This document shows, in pieces, positions 12,052 through 28,400 of a DNA stretch of 64,000 nt. Source of the DNA: Maylandia zebra (taxonomy: Eukaryota > Chordata > Actinopteri > Cichliformes > Cichlidae); the NCBI RefSeq assembly GCF_041146795.1, contig NC_135185.1, forward strand, positions 25,418,029 to 25,482,028. The letters are read 5' to 3'. Below the pieces are notes generated by a model that saw nothing but the letters and a program-made list of their open reading frames with translations, did not search any database and was not told the origin of the DNA. How positions within the stretch are numbered: the stretch's first letter is position 1; every line of letters begins with the position of its first letter. The translations under genes and the position numbers were made by a program.

Positions 12052-12879
12052 CTAATAATAATAATAATAATACATTTTATTTGAAAGCGCCTTTCAGAAC
12101 ACTCATGGACACTGTACATGGTAGAATAATAAAAGCAACATAATAACATAACATAATGAAGAAGGACATTTTTTTTTCTTTTCAAATATCATTTTTGCAA
12201 TCAAAATTTAAATGTTTTTAAAAAAGGATTAAACATAACTGGCACATGTTTTTCCGTACATACCATGTCAGCAAAGTAGGTCATACCGAGGCGGTATGAC
12301 TTGAAACCCTGGTCTGCTAATATGTTGTGAATTAGCACAAATTCACGGTTGTTGAGCCAGATCTGCTTCCGATGAGCCTCCTCTGATGGAGAGTCATAGG
12401 ACTTTTCTGCCAGTTGGAAAATGAAAAAATCATAAAGAGAACAAAGGAATTATGAATAAAGAATAAAAATTGAATTTCTGGTAAGAGATACCCTTTTATT
12501 CCTTTTAAACTTTTCTATAAGCAAACGTAAGGGTTAGTTCACATTTTTTCTCAGAATTTGAGGTTTACTAAGCATATTTTAAAGACCACAAAACATGAAC
12601 AACAGCATTTCACCCAAGGCTAAACTAAAAGAGGAGAAAAGGGTCTACTGTCTCACCAAACTTGAGCTTCCATGCATGAAACTCCAGATCTCCAAGAGAG
12701 ATGCTGGCACAGCTGGTCACAGCCAAAAAAGCAGTAACAACTAGAAGCAACTTCATCTTGATTGAAGACAAGCAGAAAAATACAGATCCTTTTGTCTTGC
12801 AGAAAACCACACAAAATGTTGCAAAGATTGAGGTTAAGCCAGTTCGGGCTTGGGTACTGTAGTTCTGTATCAGAGAAAC

Positions 12880-12898
12880 AGAGTTCCTATATGGCTAA
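12880..12898 (-). promoter_or_regulatory. Degenerate TATA region of unit 2
   Basis: On the minus strand the sequence reads CATATAGG where the active-looking copies read TATATAAG. The non-coding leader and its donor cannot be identified between here and the start codon. Confidence 0.45.
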
Positions 12899-13229
12899 CT
12901 ATAATAGTTGTATTCCAGTTTGGTGACTCACAACAGTTCAAAAACATAGTGAAAGAATTTCAGGTGCAGTAAAAGGTGGAGCTATACATTTGGAGAAGGA
13001 TCACATGATGTTTACATGATGTCACTCTTTTAACAAAAGTTTTCTTCCTTTCAGCTGATTAGGTATTAGTTATGTCATGACAATCACAAATTTAACAATC
13101 CAATCAGAGAACAGGTGGGTTTGGCTGTTGGTGGGGTGCTTTACTGAGCTTCAGGTCCTGGAGGAATAAATGCCCTTCCACCCCATCGACATGTAGCACT
13201 GAGAATGGACATGAATACTGAGTGGTCAA

Positions 13230-13385
13230 GATCAGGTAAAACCCCTTTCAAATTTTAAGGTTTTACAGTGTTCTTAAAATGAGGTAACCACAACCTCATA
13301 TGAGCTACAAAACATAACATGTTACACCATGTCATTATTTCTTTAACAAAAAATGTGCAAAATGCTGAAGCACATTGTGTGCAAA
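13230..13385. repeat. Old duplicated flank shared with 5370-5525
   Basis: Matches the spacer right of unit 1; see that entry. It shows that upstream flank was copied together with the gene. Confidence 0.5.
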
Positions 13386-13665
13386 GGCTAAAGTATATGC
13401 TTACTTACCACCCTTACATGCCTCCCTACAGAGGAGGCTCTGGCCTTTTACAAGTGTACAGTGGAGAGCATCAAGAGCCTGAAAAATAATTTTAAAGTAA
13501 ACACATTGATTGCTCATTTACGCCTTACATGCCTCTGCTTAGACTTTCAGACTGCCCTCTGGTGGACAAACATTAGCACAAATGGAGGGTTGTTTCGGTT
13601 GTCTTTACTTTAAAAATAAATAAACCTTTGATTTTATATATTTCAGTAGCATTTTACTCTCGCAT

Positions 13666-13782
<117 letters not shown>

Positions 13783-14174
13783 GGGCAGCACGGTGGCACG
13801 GTGGTTAGCACTGTTGCCGCACAGCAAGAAGGTCCTGAGTTCAATTCCAACATCAGGCCGGGGTCTTTCTGTGTGGAGTTTGCATGTTCTCCCCGTGTTT
13901 GCGTGGGTTCCCTCTGGGTACTCAGGCTTCCTCCCACCGTCCAAAGACATGCAGCTTGAGGGGATAGGTTAATTGGAAAATCCAAATTGCCATTGTGTGA
14001 ATGTGCGAGTGAATGTGAGTGCGAATGGTTGTCTGTCCCTGTGTGTTGGCCCTGCGACAGACTGGCGACCTGTCCAGGGTGTACCCTGCCTCTCGCCCTA
14101 TGACAGCTGGGATAGGCTCCAGCGCCCCCCGCGACCCTGAAAAGGATAAGCAGAAGCGAATGGATGGATGGATG
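13783..14174 (+). mobile_element. Non-LTR retrotransposon tail, second copy
   Basis: The copy is collinear with 4477-4844 from gggcagcacggtgg to the gatggatggatg end. It was inserted in the TAA microsatellite: aataataataaa occurs on both sides (13771-13782 and 14175-14186), which is the target duplication. This copy retains the segment tccaaagacatgcagcttga that is partly lost in the other copy. Confidence 0.75.
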
Positions 14175-14186
14175 AATAATAATAAA

Positions 14187-14770
14187 TCGTTTTTCTCAGT
14201 GGAGGCTCAGCTACCCAGCATTTTTGAATTTGTTTATTCATTTGGTTTACCTATATATTCTGTGTTTGATTCCTGGTTTGTTTATTGTGTATATTTCTTT
14301 TATGTATTCTTAGCGTATTAAGGTTTGTTCTGTTTTTCTACTAGCTATAGAGTTTACTGTAATTCCTTCCTCACGCCTCCATCCTGTCTTCTCAAGCCTT
14401 CCATATAATGGTCATTTATGTGTCTCTATTTTTCCTTTACAGTTTTCTCAATTGTTAAATGTGCACTATTTTAGTTTTAGCTGAAATAGCTCCACACATG
14501 GCTCTGCTTATAATCACCCATTATTGTCAACTAAGTGAGCTGTGATGCATTTATACAGGATATTTTGCGTATCACTATGACAGGTGGGAAAAGAAGTAGT
14601 TCCTACCAATCATTTACAGAATCCCAGTAATAAAGTTACTTTTCCACTGTTTTTCAGTTCATGAAAAATTACAAATTTATCACAAATGACTAAAATATCA
14701 ATATTTTAATATGAGAATTGATTCTAGAACATAAATATCTTGTGTCAGAGGCATCAATATTTCACACCAC
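14187..14770. other. AT-rich spacer
   Basis: T-rich sequence without recognised exons or RNA genes. Confidence 0.45.
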
Positions 14771-14774
14771 TACT

Positions 14775-15040
14775 GAATGGCCCAGTCCATCAAACCGTCA
14801 TTGCCACCACTGTTTCCATGGTTGCTAACGAATCAACCAACTGCTTCTTACTTAAAGCCACCAGCTCTCTAATCTTCCTGAAGTTCTGAACCTCCAATGT
14901 GTAAGTCTGCAATAAGGATGAGTCATTTTAAGCCAGACAGGAGTTGAGCAAAGTTTCTTATGTTACAATATGAACAAGTAGTATCAAAGTATCCACTCTG
15001 CTCCATTTTCTTTGAGCTTTTAGGGAAGATGAGGCACATG
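14775..15040 (-). pseudogene. Cathepsin L-like relic: exon 4 joined to upstream flank
   Basis: Positions 14775-14909 align with exon 4 (acceptor TATTGCAG, then LEVQNFRKI, LVALSKKQLVD). The frame is lost after the VD that precedes the conserved Cys, where two bases are missing, so it is not coding. Intron 3 sequence follows to about 14980. From about 14985 the wording (aagtatccactctgctccat, tttctttgag) matches DNA upstream of the start codon in unit 7 (40929-40962). Exons 1-3 are therefore deleted. It stands alone between units 2 and 3 and represents a further lost copy. Confidence 0.75.
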
Positions 15041-15054
15041 GGAACATAGCTAGG

Positions 15055-15420
15055 ATGAATTAGACCTAACGAGACTGGGAAGCAAAATCAAATACACTGC
15101 ACACGGGATGAAAGACTGTCAAAATAAAACAGGAAGTACACGACACAGAAATGGGGAAAAGCAAAAGATAAAACACGAGGAGAGGAAAAAGGGAAAAGGG
15201 GAAGGAAGATGAAGCACAGCGACATGACTAAGACACACAGAGCACTAGGGACAAAACAGTCTCTCACAAGTGACACAGAGGTGAGACAAAGACACAAGAG
15301 AAACCTCACAGACACACAAGAAAACTTAAAAACATAGAAAGAACTAAACTCGGTGCTAAACTTTAAAAACTTGAACTTAAACCGTCATAATACGAAGAGT
15401 CACAAAACACAAAAATAACT
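15055..15420 (-). mobile_element. LTR-like repeat fossil, family R1 (fragment)
   Basis: Related to 1-392 (shared phrase gactgtcaaaataaaacagg at 15114-15133) and to the inverse at 31575-32150. No coding part is present. Confidence 0.4.
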
Positions 15421-15699
15421 GGGGAACACAAAAGTCTGCAGCTGCATTCCACAGGTGCTAAACATTTATGTCTAGATGATGGATTGATGAACAGAACACA
15501 GTTTGACAATTTATGTATTTATTTTAACTTGTATTTGTCTTATTTATGAATTTATTCCATTAAACACTGATGCAGGAAAAGAGAGGTTCTTGACCCGACA
15601 AATAAAATTATGTTTAGTTACATAACACGGTTAAAAACTTTAAACTAAATTTTGGTCAAATCAGAGGGAACAACTGAGGATAGGTTTCTTCCGACCTCT

Positions 15700-17777
<2,078 letters not shown>

Positions 17778-18024
17778 CTTGACTGAACACAAAGAAACGG
17801 ATCCTTTGTGACTTGTAGGAAACCACATCAGTTTTAAAATGCTTTCTGTCACTTTAAATGGATGTTGGATGTCACTTCCAAAGTACGACAGTAACATCTC
17901 TCTCTCCAAACCTTTTGCAAATTAATAATTCTTTGTTTTTCTTTGTTTTTTTTCATCATTATATTACTGAAAAGTGCATTTACACACTCGCCTATGTGTC
18001 TAATTACGTGCTGTAGCTACTTAC

Positions 18025-18082
18025 CTGTCTCAGTGTCCGTGGTTGATATAGGTCTGCGTCAGAGAGAACGTCTTATATAGCA
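18025..18082 (-). promoter_or_regulatory. TATA box and non-coding leader exon of unit 3
   Basis: A TATATAAG box on the minus strand (18072-18079) is followed by a short leader ending CTGAGACAG at a GTAAGTAG donor (exon edge 18025). The leader splices to the acceptor just before the ATG of exon 1. The same arrangement occurs in units 5-9. Confidence 0.75.
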
Positions 18083-18180
18083 GACCACTAGTATGACTGC
18101 AGTATTCCAGTCAGGTCAGGACAGGAGTAAAGTAAAGAAAGCGAAAGAATGTTAAGTACTGAAATAGAAAAAGGTGGAGG

Positions 18181-19420
18181 TGTCAGGGTCCCTCAGTCCT
18201 CCTTGGCTTCTCCCCTATGATTGGGTCTTCTGTCTGTCTTTTCCCATTTTTTCCTCTGTCTGTGTTCGTTTGTGTGTCTCTGTGTTTGGAAACTAAATCC
18301 AGGATATCACTTACAAAACAAAACCCACCTCACTCACTCTGTTGGATAACCCCACCAAAGCTATCAGTTTCTATGATTTGAAGCCCCCATCACCCTGTTG
18401 GTCCATGGTCACCCTTGGTTACGACCCAACAATCCGCACATCAACTGAGAAACAAAATGAGTCTGGATGGAGGCTGTCTTTCCATAAGAACTGTTTAAAA
18501 TCCACTCTCCCTTCAGATTCTACAGCCCCTGAACCAAACCCACCTGAAAACGCAGGTGGGTTTGGTTCAGGGTTCCAAACTGTTTATCATGATTTGGCTG
18601 AAGTTTTCAGAAAGGATCTCACTCTGTCTCTTCCTCCACATCTGTCTGTCACTTGATGAGAATTAGGCAGGGGGTTAGTGGAAGATGGCCTTCAATACCC
18701 ATCACAGACACTTCAAACACTTGGTAATGCCCTTTGGACTAACTAACACACCTGCTGTTTTTCAGGCCCTAGTTAATGACGTTGTCTGGCATTTCATAAA
18801 TTGTTTCATGTTTGTCTACCTGGATAACATCTTATTTTTCTCACGATCTCTCTCAGAACATAAAATCACTTAAGGTTTGTCCTGCAGCAGCTGCACAAGA
18901 AGTTGTTTCTAAAAGGCAAATTTTATGTTGACAGTGTATCTTTGCTGGGCTACAGGAAAGATACATTGTTGGGCTACCAAAGGGACATCTCAAACCAGGC
19001 CCAGCAAAGGTGCAAGCAGTCATGGACTGGCCATTGCCTGAGAACTGCAGATGTTGCAACGTTTCCTTGGTTTTGCTAACTTTACTGGGACTTCAGTAAA
19101 GTTGCCATGCCTCTAACCCAACTTGCCAAATCACAGTTCCAGTGAACCCCAGCAGCTCAGTCGTCCTTCGACTTTCTCAAACAACACTTCACTTCTGCTC
19201 CCATCCTTTCTCAACCAAACCTCTCACAACAGTGGATGTGGATGCATTAGATTCTGGAGTGGGAGCCATCTTTTTCTCTTGTCGTCTATTCCCTGCGGAG
19301 CAAAATTATGACGTTAGATCTGGATCTGAAACCTTTGCATACCTTGAAACGGCGAATGGGCTTTGTTTTTTACCCTCTTGAATTTTCCTGCAACGTACAG
19401 GCCAAGCTCTTTAAACAAGC
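18181..19420 (+). mobile_element. Ty3/Gypsy retrotransposon fossil
   Basis: An LTR-like or leader segment (18181-18300) is followed by a region that resembles Ty3/Gypsy polyprotein. The clearest part is the reverse transcriptase palm ([12 protein letters not shown] and the [11 protein letters not shown]-type motif near 18810-18840), with RNase H-like sequence to about 19390. The copy is broken in several places and truncated, so it is an old, dead element. It begins inside the conserved upstream block of unit 3, interrupting the phrase aaaaaggtggag. Confidence 0.8.
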
Positions 19421-20106
19421 TAGTCCACTGTGTAAACCTGAATTCTGTGTGTAGAGACCAGTTTTCCTTTTTTTAAAACTGGTATCTATTTGCTGATTTG
19501 GTCATAATTTTATTATTTTTTTAAATGTAGTATTGTAGTCTCAAATGGTTTATTGTTTTTTATTAAATAATATGCAAAAATACAGATTACACATATTTGA
19601 CTTGATGGTGGAAACTGGATTGGCAGTCTGTCCAACAAAAAAAACACATAAATGCAAATTTATGATTGAAACAAAAATGTCATCCATGACAGGTCTACAG
19701 GGAAAATGGGGACCCTTCAGCTTTATTCTTTTGGGAACACAAAAGTCTGCAGAAAACTATAAATGTATCCCACACACGCTTAACATTTCTCTGTTGATAC
19801 TGGATGATACTGACCATAGTTTCTAATGCTAAAAACCACTTCATGGGTAATAAGCTACACACTACCAACACAACGTAACAAACACAATTACAATTTTTAC
19901 ATCTTAGTATAAAGCATTCTTTTTATTTATTTAACATGCATTTGATGTCTTTATGACGTTATTCCGTTAAGCACCAATGCAGGAAAAGAGTGCTTCTTGA
20001 CACCATAAATCAAATGATGTTTGGTTACATAACTTGGTTAAAAACATTCATATACATTTTGGTCAAAGCAGAAGGAAGCAATGAAGATGAGTTTCTTCTG
20101 AAATCT
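19421..20106. other. Spacer, 3' flank of unit 4
   Basis: AT-rich. The part from about 19690 onward (tgacaggtctacaggg, acacaaaagtctgcagaaaact, gcaggaaaagagtgcttcttgac) matches the downstream flanks of units 5-7. No other gene is seen. Confidence 0.5.
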
Positions 20107-21060
20107 TCAGACCAAAGATATTGGAATTACTTTGGAATTAGCAATTCCACACTGGTTGGTTGTTCCTGCTTATCTTAATGTTTCCTTTCTCTCCCCATTC
20201 AAGGCCCCAACTACAGACTTGGTTTGATAAGTGAGACACTCTGGAAAATATGTTCTTACTCCAGGACGTATCTCAGAAACTAAGAAACTTTTACACCACA
20301 CAAATTATATTTTTTCATCTCTGTTCACAAGTTTCTGGATTTCTTTTTTGTAAGACTAAGACTGAACTTTTTTTTTTCTTTTTTTGCATTTCTGGAAAAG
20401 TTCACATTCTCTGTGTCTCAGTGTCAGTTAGCACTATTCCTTCAGTCAATACTGTTGGTTAGATCAGTACCTTCAGGTAGGCAAAGATAGGTCGAGCCTC
20501 AGCGAGGCAGAGAAGCATTGAAGGAGACGCGCAACCCAGGGAAACCAGCTGTTTGCACTCTTCATGTTCCTGGTAAACAGGGAAAAATTATGGGGATTTT
20601 ATCCAAAAGTTGGACCCTGGTCTGCCAAGATGTTTTGCTCTAGTGCAAACTTGCGGTTGTTGAGCCAGACCTGTTTCTAGTGAACCTCCTCTGACCTAGA
20701 TCATAGTCATATGACTTTTCTACCAATTGGAAAAGGAGATTATGAGAAAAACAGAAAAAAGAAATTAATCTTTTTTTTTTATCTGCTAACATGTTTCCTT
20801 TTATTTTAGTCTTAGAAACTTTTACACAAGTAAACACATGGGTGAGCATTTCTTTGTTTGAGTTTGAGGCTTGGACAGCATCTTTAAGAACATAAAACAT
20901 GATCAGAAGCTTCTGACAAAAATCGAAAATAAAAGAGAAGAAAGAGAGTCTGCTGTCTCACCAAACTTGAGTTTCCAAGCGTGAAGCTCCAGATCTTTCA
21001 GAGAGATGCTGGCACAGCAGGTTACAGCAGAACAGCAGAAAAAACAAGCAGCAACTTCAT
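20107..21060 (-). pseudogene. Cathepsin L-like pseudogene, unit 4 (exons 1, 2, part of 3, and 7)
   Basis: Relics in order are exon 1 (20962-21060), exon 2 (20611-20719, 3' end lost), the 5' half of exon 3 (20440-20569) and exon 7 (20107-20210). Exons 4, 5 and 6 and the part of exon 3 that encodes CGSCWAF are absent. Exon 1 is one base short in the signal peptide and its start lies in a changed context (catattg). Exon 7 carries a few extra bases around the penultimate codons. No protease could be made. Exon 7 keeps the Trp after the active-site Asn. Confidence 0.85.
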
Positions 21061-21479
21061 ATTGACTGAGAAGAAGCAGAAAAAGACAGAGGCATAGCCA
21101 GCTTCTCTACACTTTCATGGCAGGATTTGACAATATTCAAAAGAGGTAGTCACAGAATGTTTGGCTTTTCCACCTCCCACGGGGGGCTAGATGGTCAGGT
21201 GCAGAAAAGTTCATGACAGTCAGTCAGACAGATAATTTTCTTTGGTTTCAAGTAATTTTTGCAAATCTCAGTTCCATAAAATCCTTATCTTCAGTTTAGT
21301 TTAATCTAAGCAGCATATTTATTTAGTATTTAAAATCAAATCTGCATTATGTCTGGGACAACACTGGATACATTTACACATGGAGACATATTTCACTACC
21401 AGGCCTGCAGGTCTGCAGAGAGGCTGGGGGTACTGCTCCAGCTATAGCAGCCATCTGTCCCTAAGACCTCCAGGCTGGT

Positions 21480-22025
21480 TGAAACCCCTGAGGATGTGTT
21501 GATGCTCCTGTCAGGAGACAGACACACGCTCTACTTTTAAGATTAGGCTTAAACATTCATTTTTGAGAAACCATATAGTTATGGCTCGATCAGGTGACCC
21601 TGAATCCTCCCTTAGTTATGCTGCAATAGGCATAGGCTGCTGGGGGACTCCCATGATGCATTGAGTTTTTCCTTTTCAGTCACCTTTCTCACTCACTATG
21701 TGTTGATAGACCTCTCTGCATTGAATTGTGCTTGTTATTAATCTCTGTCTCTCTTCCACAGCATGTCTTTTATCCTGTCTTCCTTCTCTCACCCCAACTG
21801 GTGGCAGCAGATGGCCCCGCCCCTCCCTGAGCCTGGCTCTGCCGGAGGTTTCTTCCTGTTAAAAGGGAGTTTTTCCTTCCCACTGTCGCCAAAGTGCTTG
21901 CTCATAGGGGTCATATGATTGGTGGGTTTTTTCTCTGTATCTATTATTGTAGGGTCTGCCTTACAATATAAAGAACATTGAGGCAACTGTTTCCAATTGA
22001 ATTGGACTGAATTGATTTGAATGAC
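21480..22025 (+). mobile_element. LINE 3' end (same family as 7575-7845)
   Basis: It shares gatcaggtgaccctgaatcc and ctgctgggggactcccatga with 7.7 kb and continues through ggaggtttcttcctgttaaa and agggtctgccttacaatata to a gaattg-rich tail. This is a familiar fish LINE 3' untranslated end. It is 5'-truncated, without an open frame. Confidence 0.65.
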
Positions 22026-22129
22026 TTTTAATGACCATGGTACCTGTTGAGGATTATAGTTCTCGTTAATTCTCATTAATTGTGCAAATGCTCAGAAAAT
22101 AAAACAAGATTGGCACATTAATGCACTTT

Positions 22130-22490
22130 CAAACCCTTTTAAAAGTACCCATCTTGCTTCAGGTGGGGCATCCTCTGCCATTCTAGAATCAGCAGTTAGA
22201 AAGCGTTCAGTGAAGCTTCCTGCTTTCAGGATGACAGCTGCTCCAAGTTTGTCAGCCAGCTGGTGCAGGTGTTGAGCCATGCTTTTCCTCACTGTGGCAC
22301 AGTGATGACTGAGAAAGGACAATATTAGACACACAACTCTGGGTACTGTATCGCTAGTTAAACAGAGTTAATCAGAATCCAAACATGGATGCAGTTTTCC
22401 ACCTTGGCTAAAAGCGCCAGATTGATCTCCTCATGAATAAAGTCACAGGAAGTCTGCGCAAGCTTCAGCGGTAGAGTTTGGCCTGTTTGA
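22130..22490 (-). pseudogene. Relic of a TOG/HEAT-repeat gene (TOGARAM/crescerin-like)
   Basis: On the minus strand, 22150-22320 reads ATVRKSMAQHLHQLADKLGA followed by FTERFLTA and a further helix. The pattern recalls the last TOG domain of TOGARAM (crescerin) proteins, which bind tubulin in cilia. A second stretch at 22400-22490 (FIHEEINLALLAKVENC) reads like the preceding helices, but the two are separated by stops and a frame change, with no convincing intron between them. I take it as a decayed gene fragment carried into the array. The family assignment rests on remembered motifs only. Confidence 0.5.
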
Positions 22491-23360
22491 AAATATTCAG
22501 TGTTGAAAATTATATATACAGATTGCATGTATATAAATAATATTTTCTGTTATTACAAAAATACCAGAAATGTCAAAATTAAAGGTAGCTTATTATCCGT
22601 AACTATGATTTTTAATAAACAAATTCCATCATAATTAATACACACGGTGAATTTCATAAGTATAGAAGACCTCCTGTGACGTTTGTTATTTTTCAAGAAA
22701 GGTCATAATCATTGTGTTATAAACCTGTTCTAACTATCATTTGCTTTATTTTGGGTTTTGATTAGCTTAAAAAAGTGTTTGGTTACACTATCTATGAAGT
22801 TTTTAGGTCACCAAAGAATTTATTCTGTTTGTCTCCATCAGCTGAAGAAACTGGAAAAATGTGATGTTTGTCACACAAATTTTAAGCTAGCTAAATGCTG
22901 AGAGATATTCTTACCTTAAAATAATTGTTATTTTAATAATGGAGTGGAGATCAGTATGTATGTCTCAATAATAACCATACAAATTCTGTAAGTAATGCGA
23001 TATCAAACGTCTCAACAAACTGAACCTGGGAAACATTGGCTTTATTCATTGGAGAACACAAAAGTCTCCAGAAAACTAGAAACGCATCCCATGGGTGCTG
23101 AACGTTTCTGCCTGGATGATGGATTGATCGACAGAGCACAGTTTCATAGCTTATTTATTTATTTATTTTTACATGTATTTGCTGTAGTTATACATTTATT
23201 CCATCAAACACCTTTGCAGGCAAAGAGAGCTTCTTAACACCACAAATAAAATTATGTTTAGTTAAAAACAACTTGCTTAAAAACACTGAAATAAATTCTG
23301 GGCAAACCAGATTTTCTGTAAAATCAGAAGGAAAAACTGAGGATGGGTTTCTTCCGATCT
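22491..23360. other. Spacer, 3' flank of unit 5
   Basis: No gene is recognised. The part from about 23020 to 23360 matches other unit flanks. A TTTATT cluster at about 23150-23170 (AATAAA on the minus strand, about 190 nt past the unit 5 stop) is the likely polyadenylation signal. Confidence 0.5.
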
Positions 23361-25536
<2,176 letters not shown>

Positions 25537-25850
25537 CTTGACTGAATACAAACAGAAAAGAAAGAAATCCTTTGTGACTTACAGGAAACTTATGTTTCTG
25601 ATGAAAACGGATTTTTTTTTTTATTCTTTCTTGGTAATACATGTTTTAAAATGCTTTCGTCATAATATTACATGCCACTTTCATTTGACAATATCCACTT
25701 TGTCCCATTTTATTTGGGAGTTTCTATGTTACCTCCTCCAGAAATGTTTTTCTGAAATTAATATTTTTTTTTCATCATAATAACTGAAAAGTGTATTTAC
25801 ACTTTTACAACTAAACTACATGTTTAGTTATCTGTGTTGTAGTTACTTAC

Positions 25851-25942
25851 CTGTCTCAGTGTCCGTATCTGTTGTGCAGAGTGTACTATAATCACCTGTG
25901 GTTGATATAGGTCTGCGTCAGAGAGGAGTTCTTATATAGTGG
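25851..25942 (-). promoter_or_regulatory. TATA box and non-coding leader exon of unit 5
   Basis: CTATATAAG on the minus strand at 25931-25939. The leader ends CTGAGACAG at the GTAAGTAAC donor (edge 25851). It is about 35 nt longer than in unit 3 because of extra sequence around 25868-25895. Confidence 0.75.
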
Positions 25943-26049
25943 GCTACTAGCATGACTGCAGTATTCCAGGTCAGCACAGGTATTTGTAAAGAAAGTGAAA
26001 CAACATGAAGCGGTGGAACAGAAAAAGGTGGAGCTGTACATTAACAGTC

Positions 26050-26870
26050 TGTTACAGTCTCAGTCTACATTAACTCGGGCATCCAGGACACTGTAGTTTA
26101 AAATGAAGGCAACAACTTTTTGGCTAACAAAACCAAACAAAAGAACCAAACATAAAGCAAAAAGAAATGCAATTGCCTTCATTTCAAGAGTTTACAGAAG
26201 ATCACATGACATCACTCACTTAAGGAAACATTTTATTTATGCTCACTCAGCAATAACAAGGAGCGCAACAGTCATGAATGATCTCTTCTGTAATTTGTTA
26301 CAGATATTGACAAGTTTCAAAAGAGGTTGTCAAAGAATTTTTGGCTTTTCCACCTCTCACCATTGTTGAATGGAAGTTAGATGATAAGGTGGAGGAGCCT
26401 TCATGACAGTCAGCATTCATTATTCTTCTTTGCTCTCAAGTAGTTTTTGCAAATCTCAGTCCCAGACTCTAAAGTATTAATTCGTATTTGAGAGAAAGAT
26501 CAACTAAGTTTATTTGACATTTACAAGCCAGAAGCCATAGAAACAATTATTATCTGAGACCCCGTGTCAAGAACAATTTGTTTTGAATTATTTAGCCAGC
26601 TGGAAGTATTTTATGTCAGACAAAATATAAATTATATGTGACATATTGCCACAGGTCTCATGTTATCTATAAAAGCTCAGCTTGTCTTTAAACCATATTC
26701 TCAGCCAACTTGATGTGTCTGAAAAACTACGAGTAAAATAAAGCAAGTTATTCATAACATTACAACACCTTTCACATATTTTGAGGAGATTACAATTTAT
26801 TGTCAAACACAACGGGATGGGAAGTTAATCTAGTTCATTAAACACAATTAATCTGAAACCTCGAATACTT
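26050..26870. other. Upstream flank of unit 5
   Basis: No gene. The section 26220-26480 matches the upstream flanks of units 1, 4 and 6 (for example gtcatgaatgatc, ttggcttttccacctctcac, ccttcatgacagtcagcatt). Confidence 0.5.
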
Positions 26871-26871
26871 C

Positions 26872-27960
26872 TATGACCTCCTTAATCCCACTGGCACGTC
26901 TTCCGTGGAGGAAGCAGAGTCAGGGGACGAGGGAGACGACTCATCTATCTCTGGGGGTGAGGTCACTGAGGTAGTTAAACAATTCCTTGTTGGCAGAGCC
27001 CCTGGGGTGGATGAGGTTTGGCCTGAGTTCCTGACCGCTCTGGATGTTGTAGGGCTGTCTTGATTGACACGCTTCAACAATGCTGCGTGGAGATTAGGGG
27101 CAGTACCTCTGCCCCTGGTGGTTCCCATCTTTAAGAAAAGGGACCGGAGGGTGTGTTCCAACTATAGGGGGATCACGCTCCTCAGCCTCCCTGGGAAAGT
27201 CTATGCCAGTGTGCTGAAAATGAGAATCTGTCTGTTAGCAAAACAATACAGTTTTCATCCTGGTCATGGAACACCAGACCAGTTCTTTATCCTCTCGAGG
27301 ATACTTGAGGGTGCATGGGAGTTTGCCCAACCAGTCTACATGTGCTTTGTGGACTTGGAGAAGGCATTCGACCATGTTTCTCAGAGTGTCCTGTGGGAGG
27401 TGCTTCAGGAGTATGGGCCATTCGATCCTTATAAAACCGTTGCAGGAGCTTGGTCTGCATAGCCAGCAATAAGTCAGACTTGTTTCCAATAGGTGCCCTT
27501 TGTCACCGATCCTGTTTGTAATTTTTATGGATATAATTTCTATGCGTAGCCAAGTGGCGGAAGGCTTTCACATGGGTGGTCTCCAAATCTCATCTCTGCT
27601 TTTTGCAGATGATGTGGATCTGTTGGGTTCAACAGGTATTTTGGGGTCTTGTTCATGAGTGACAGGAGAAGGGAGCGGGAGATTGACAGACATATTGGTG
27701 CTGTGGCTGCAGTGATGCGGATGCTGTACCAGTCTGTTGTGGTGAAGAGACAGCCGAGTGTAAAAGCAAACTTTTTTTACCAGTCGAATTACGTCCCTTA
27801 CCTCACCTATGGTCACAAGCTGTGGGTAGTGACCGAAAGAATGAAATCATGGATACAAGCGGCAGAAATGGGCTTCCTCCGAAGGGTGGCTGGCTACTCC
27901 CTTAGAGATAGTGGAGTTTGGTGAAATCTCCCAACATTAACCTTCCCATGGAGGCTGAGG
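26872..27960 (+). mobile_element. RTE/Rex3-like LINE, reverse transcriptase fragment
   Basis: Plus-strand pieces read APGVDEVWPEFLTALDVVGL, VVPIFKKRDRRVCSNYRGIT, CFVDLEKAFDHV, ISSLLFADDVDLL and VPYLTYGHKLWV. These are successive landmarks of the RTE-clade reverse transcriptase, including the FADD active site. The copy has several frame breaks and an internal deletion after FADD, so it is inactive. A related fragment is at 42935-43575. Confidence 0.85.
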
Positions 27961-28089
27961 AGAGTGATGGAAAGATAGATGTAGCACATCCTCAGGCACC
28001 ACTGCTTCCCACTTAGAAGCATGCCAAGCCAACTCTACAACATCCTGAGTCTTTAGCAATTCTTTCCCCTACTCATTCGCTTAACAATT

Positions 28090-28400
28090 TTCCAGAGTCA
28101 CTTTGAGACTATCGCTCGAGTCACGTTCCACTTGGCAGCTGCCTCCATTCAGACTCAGTTTATCCATTCTCCCTCAGAATGCTGTTGAAGATTTGCTGGG
28201 GGTGGGAGTTGAAGATCTATCAGACCAGGGCTTCTTCCAGACACTCCCAGGGCACCCAAAAGGTCCAGCATCCTCCCACGCCATCTGATCCAGCTCATAA
28301 CCAAGTAACGATTAGTTGGCAGCACACCACCTCTCTTCTCCTGAGTGTCCAGAACATAAGGCGTATCTGATAATACAATTACAAAGCTGATCAACCTGTG
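28090..28400 (-). repeat. Probable LINE 5' region fragment, reverse orientation
   Basis: The minus strand is open for 79 codons (with LLGALGVSGRSPGLIDLQLP). I associate such sequence with the 5' part of fish LINE families but cannot assign it. It adjoins the RTE fragment in opposite orientation, as in a twin-priming or nested insertion. Confidence 0.35.
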
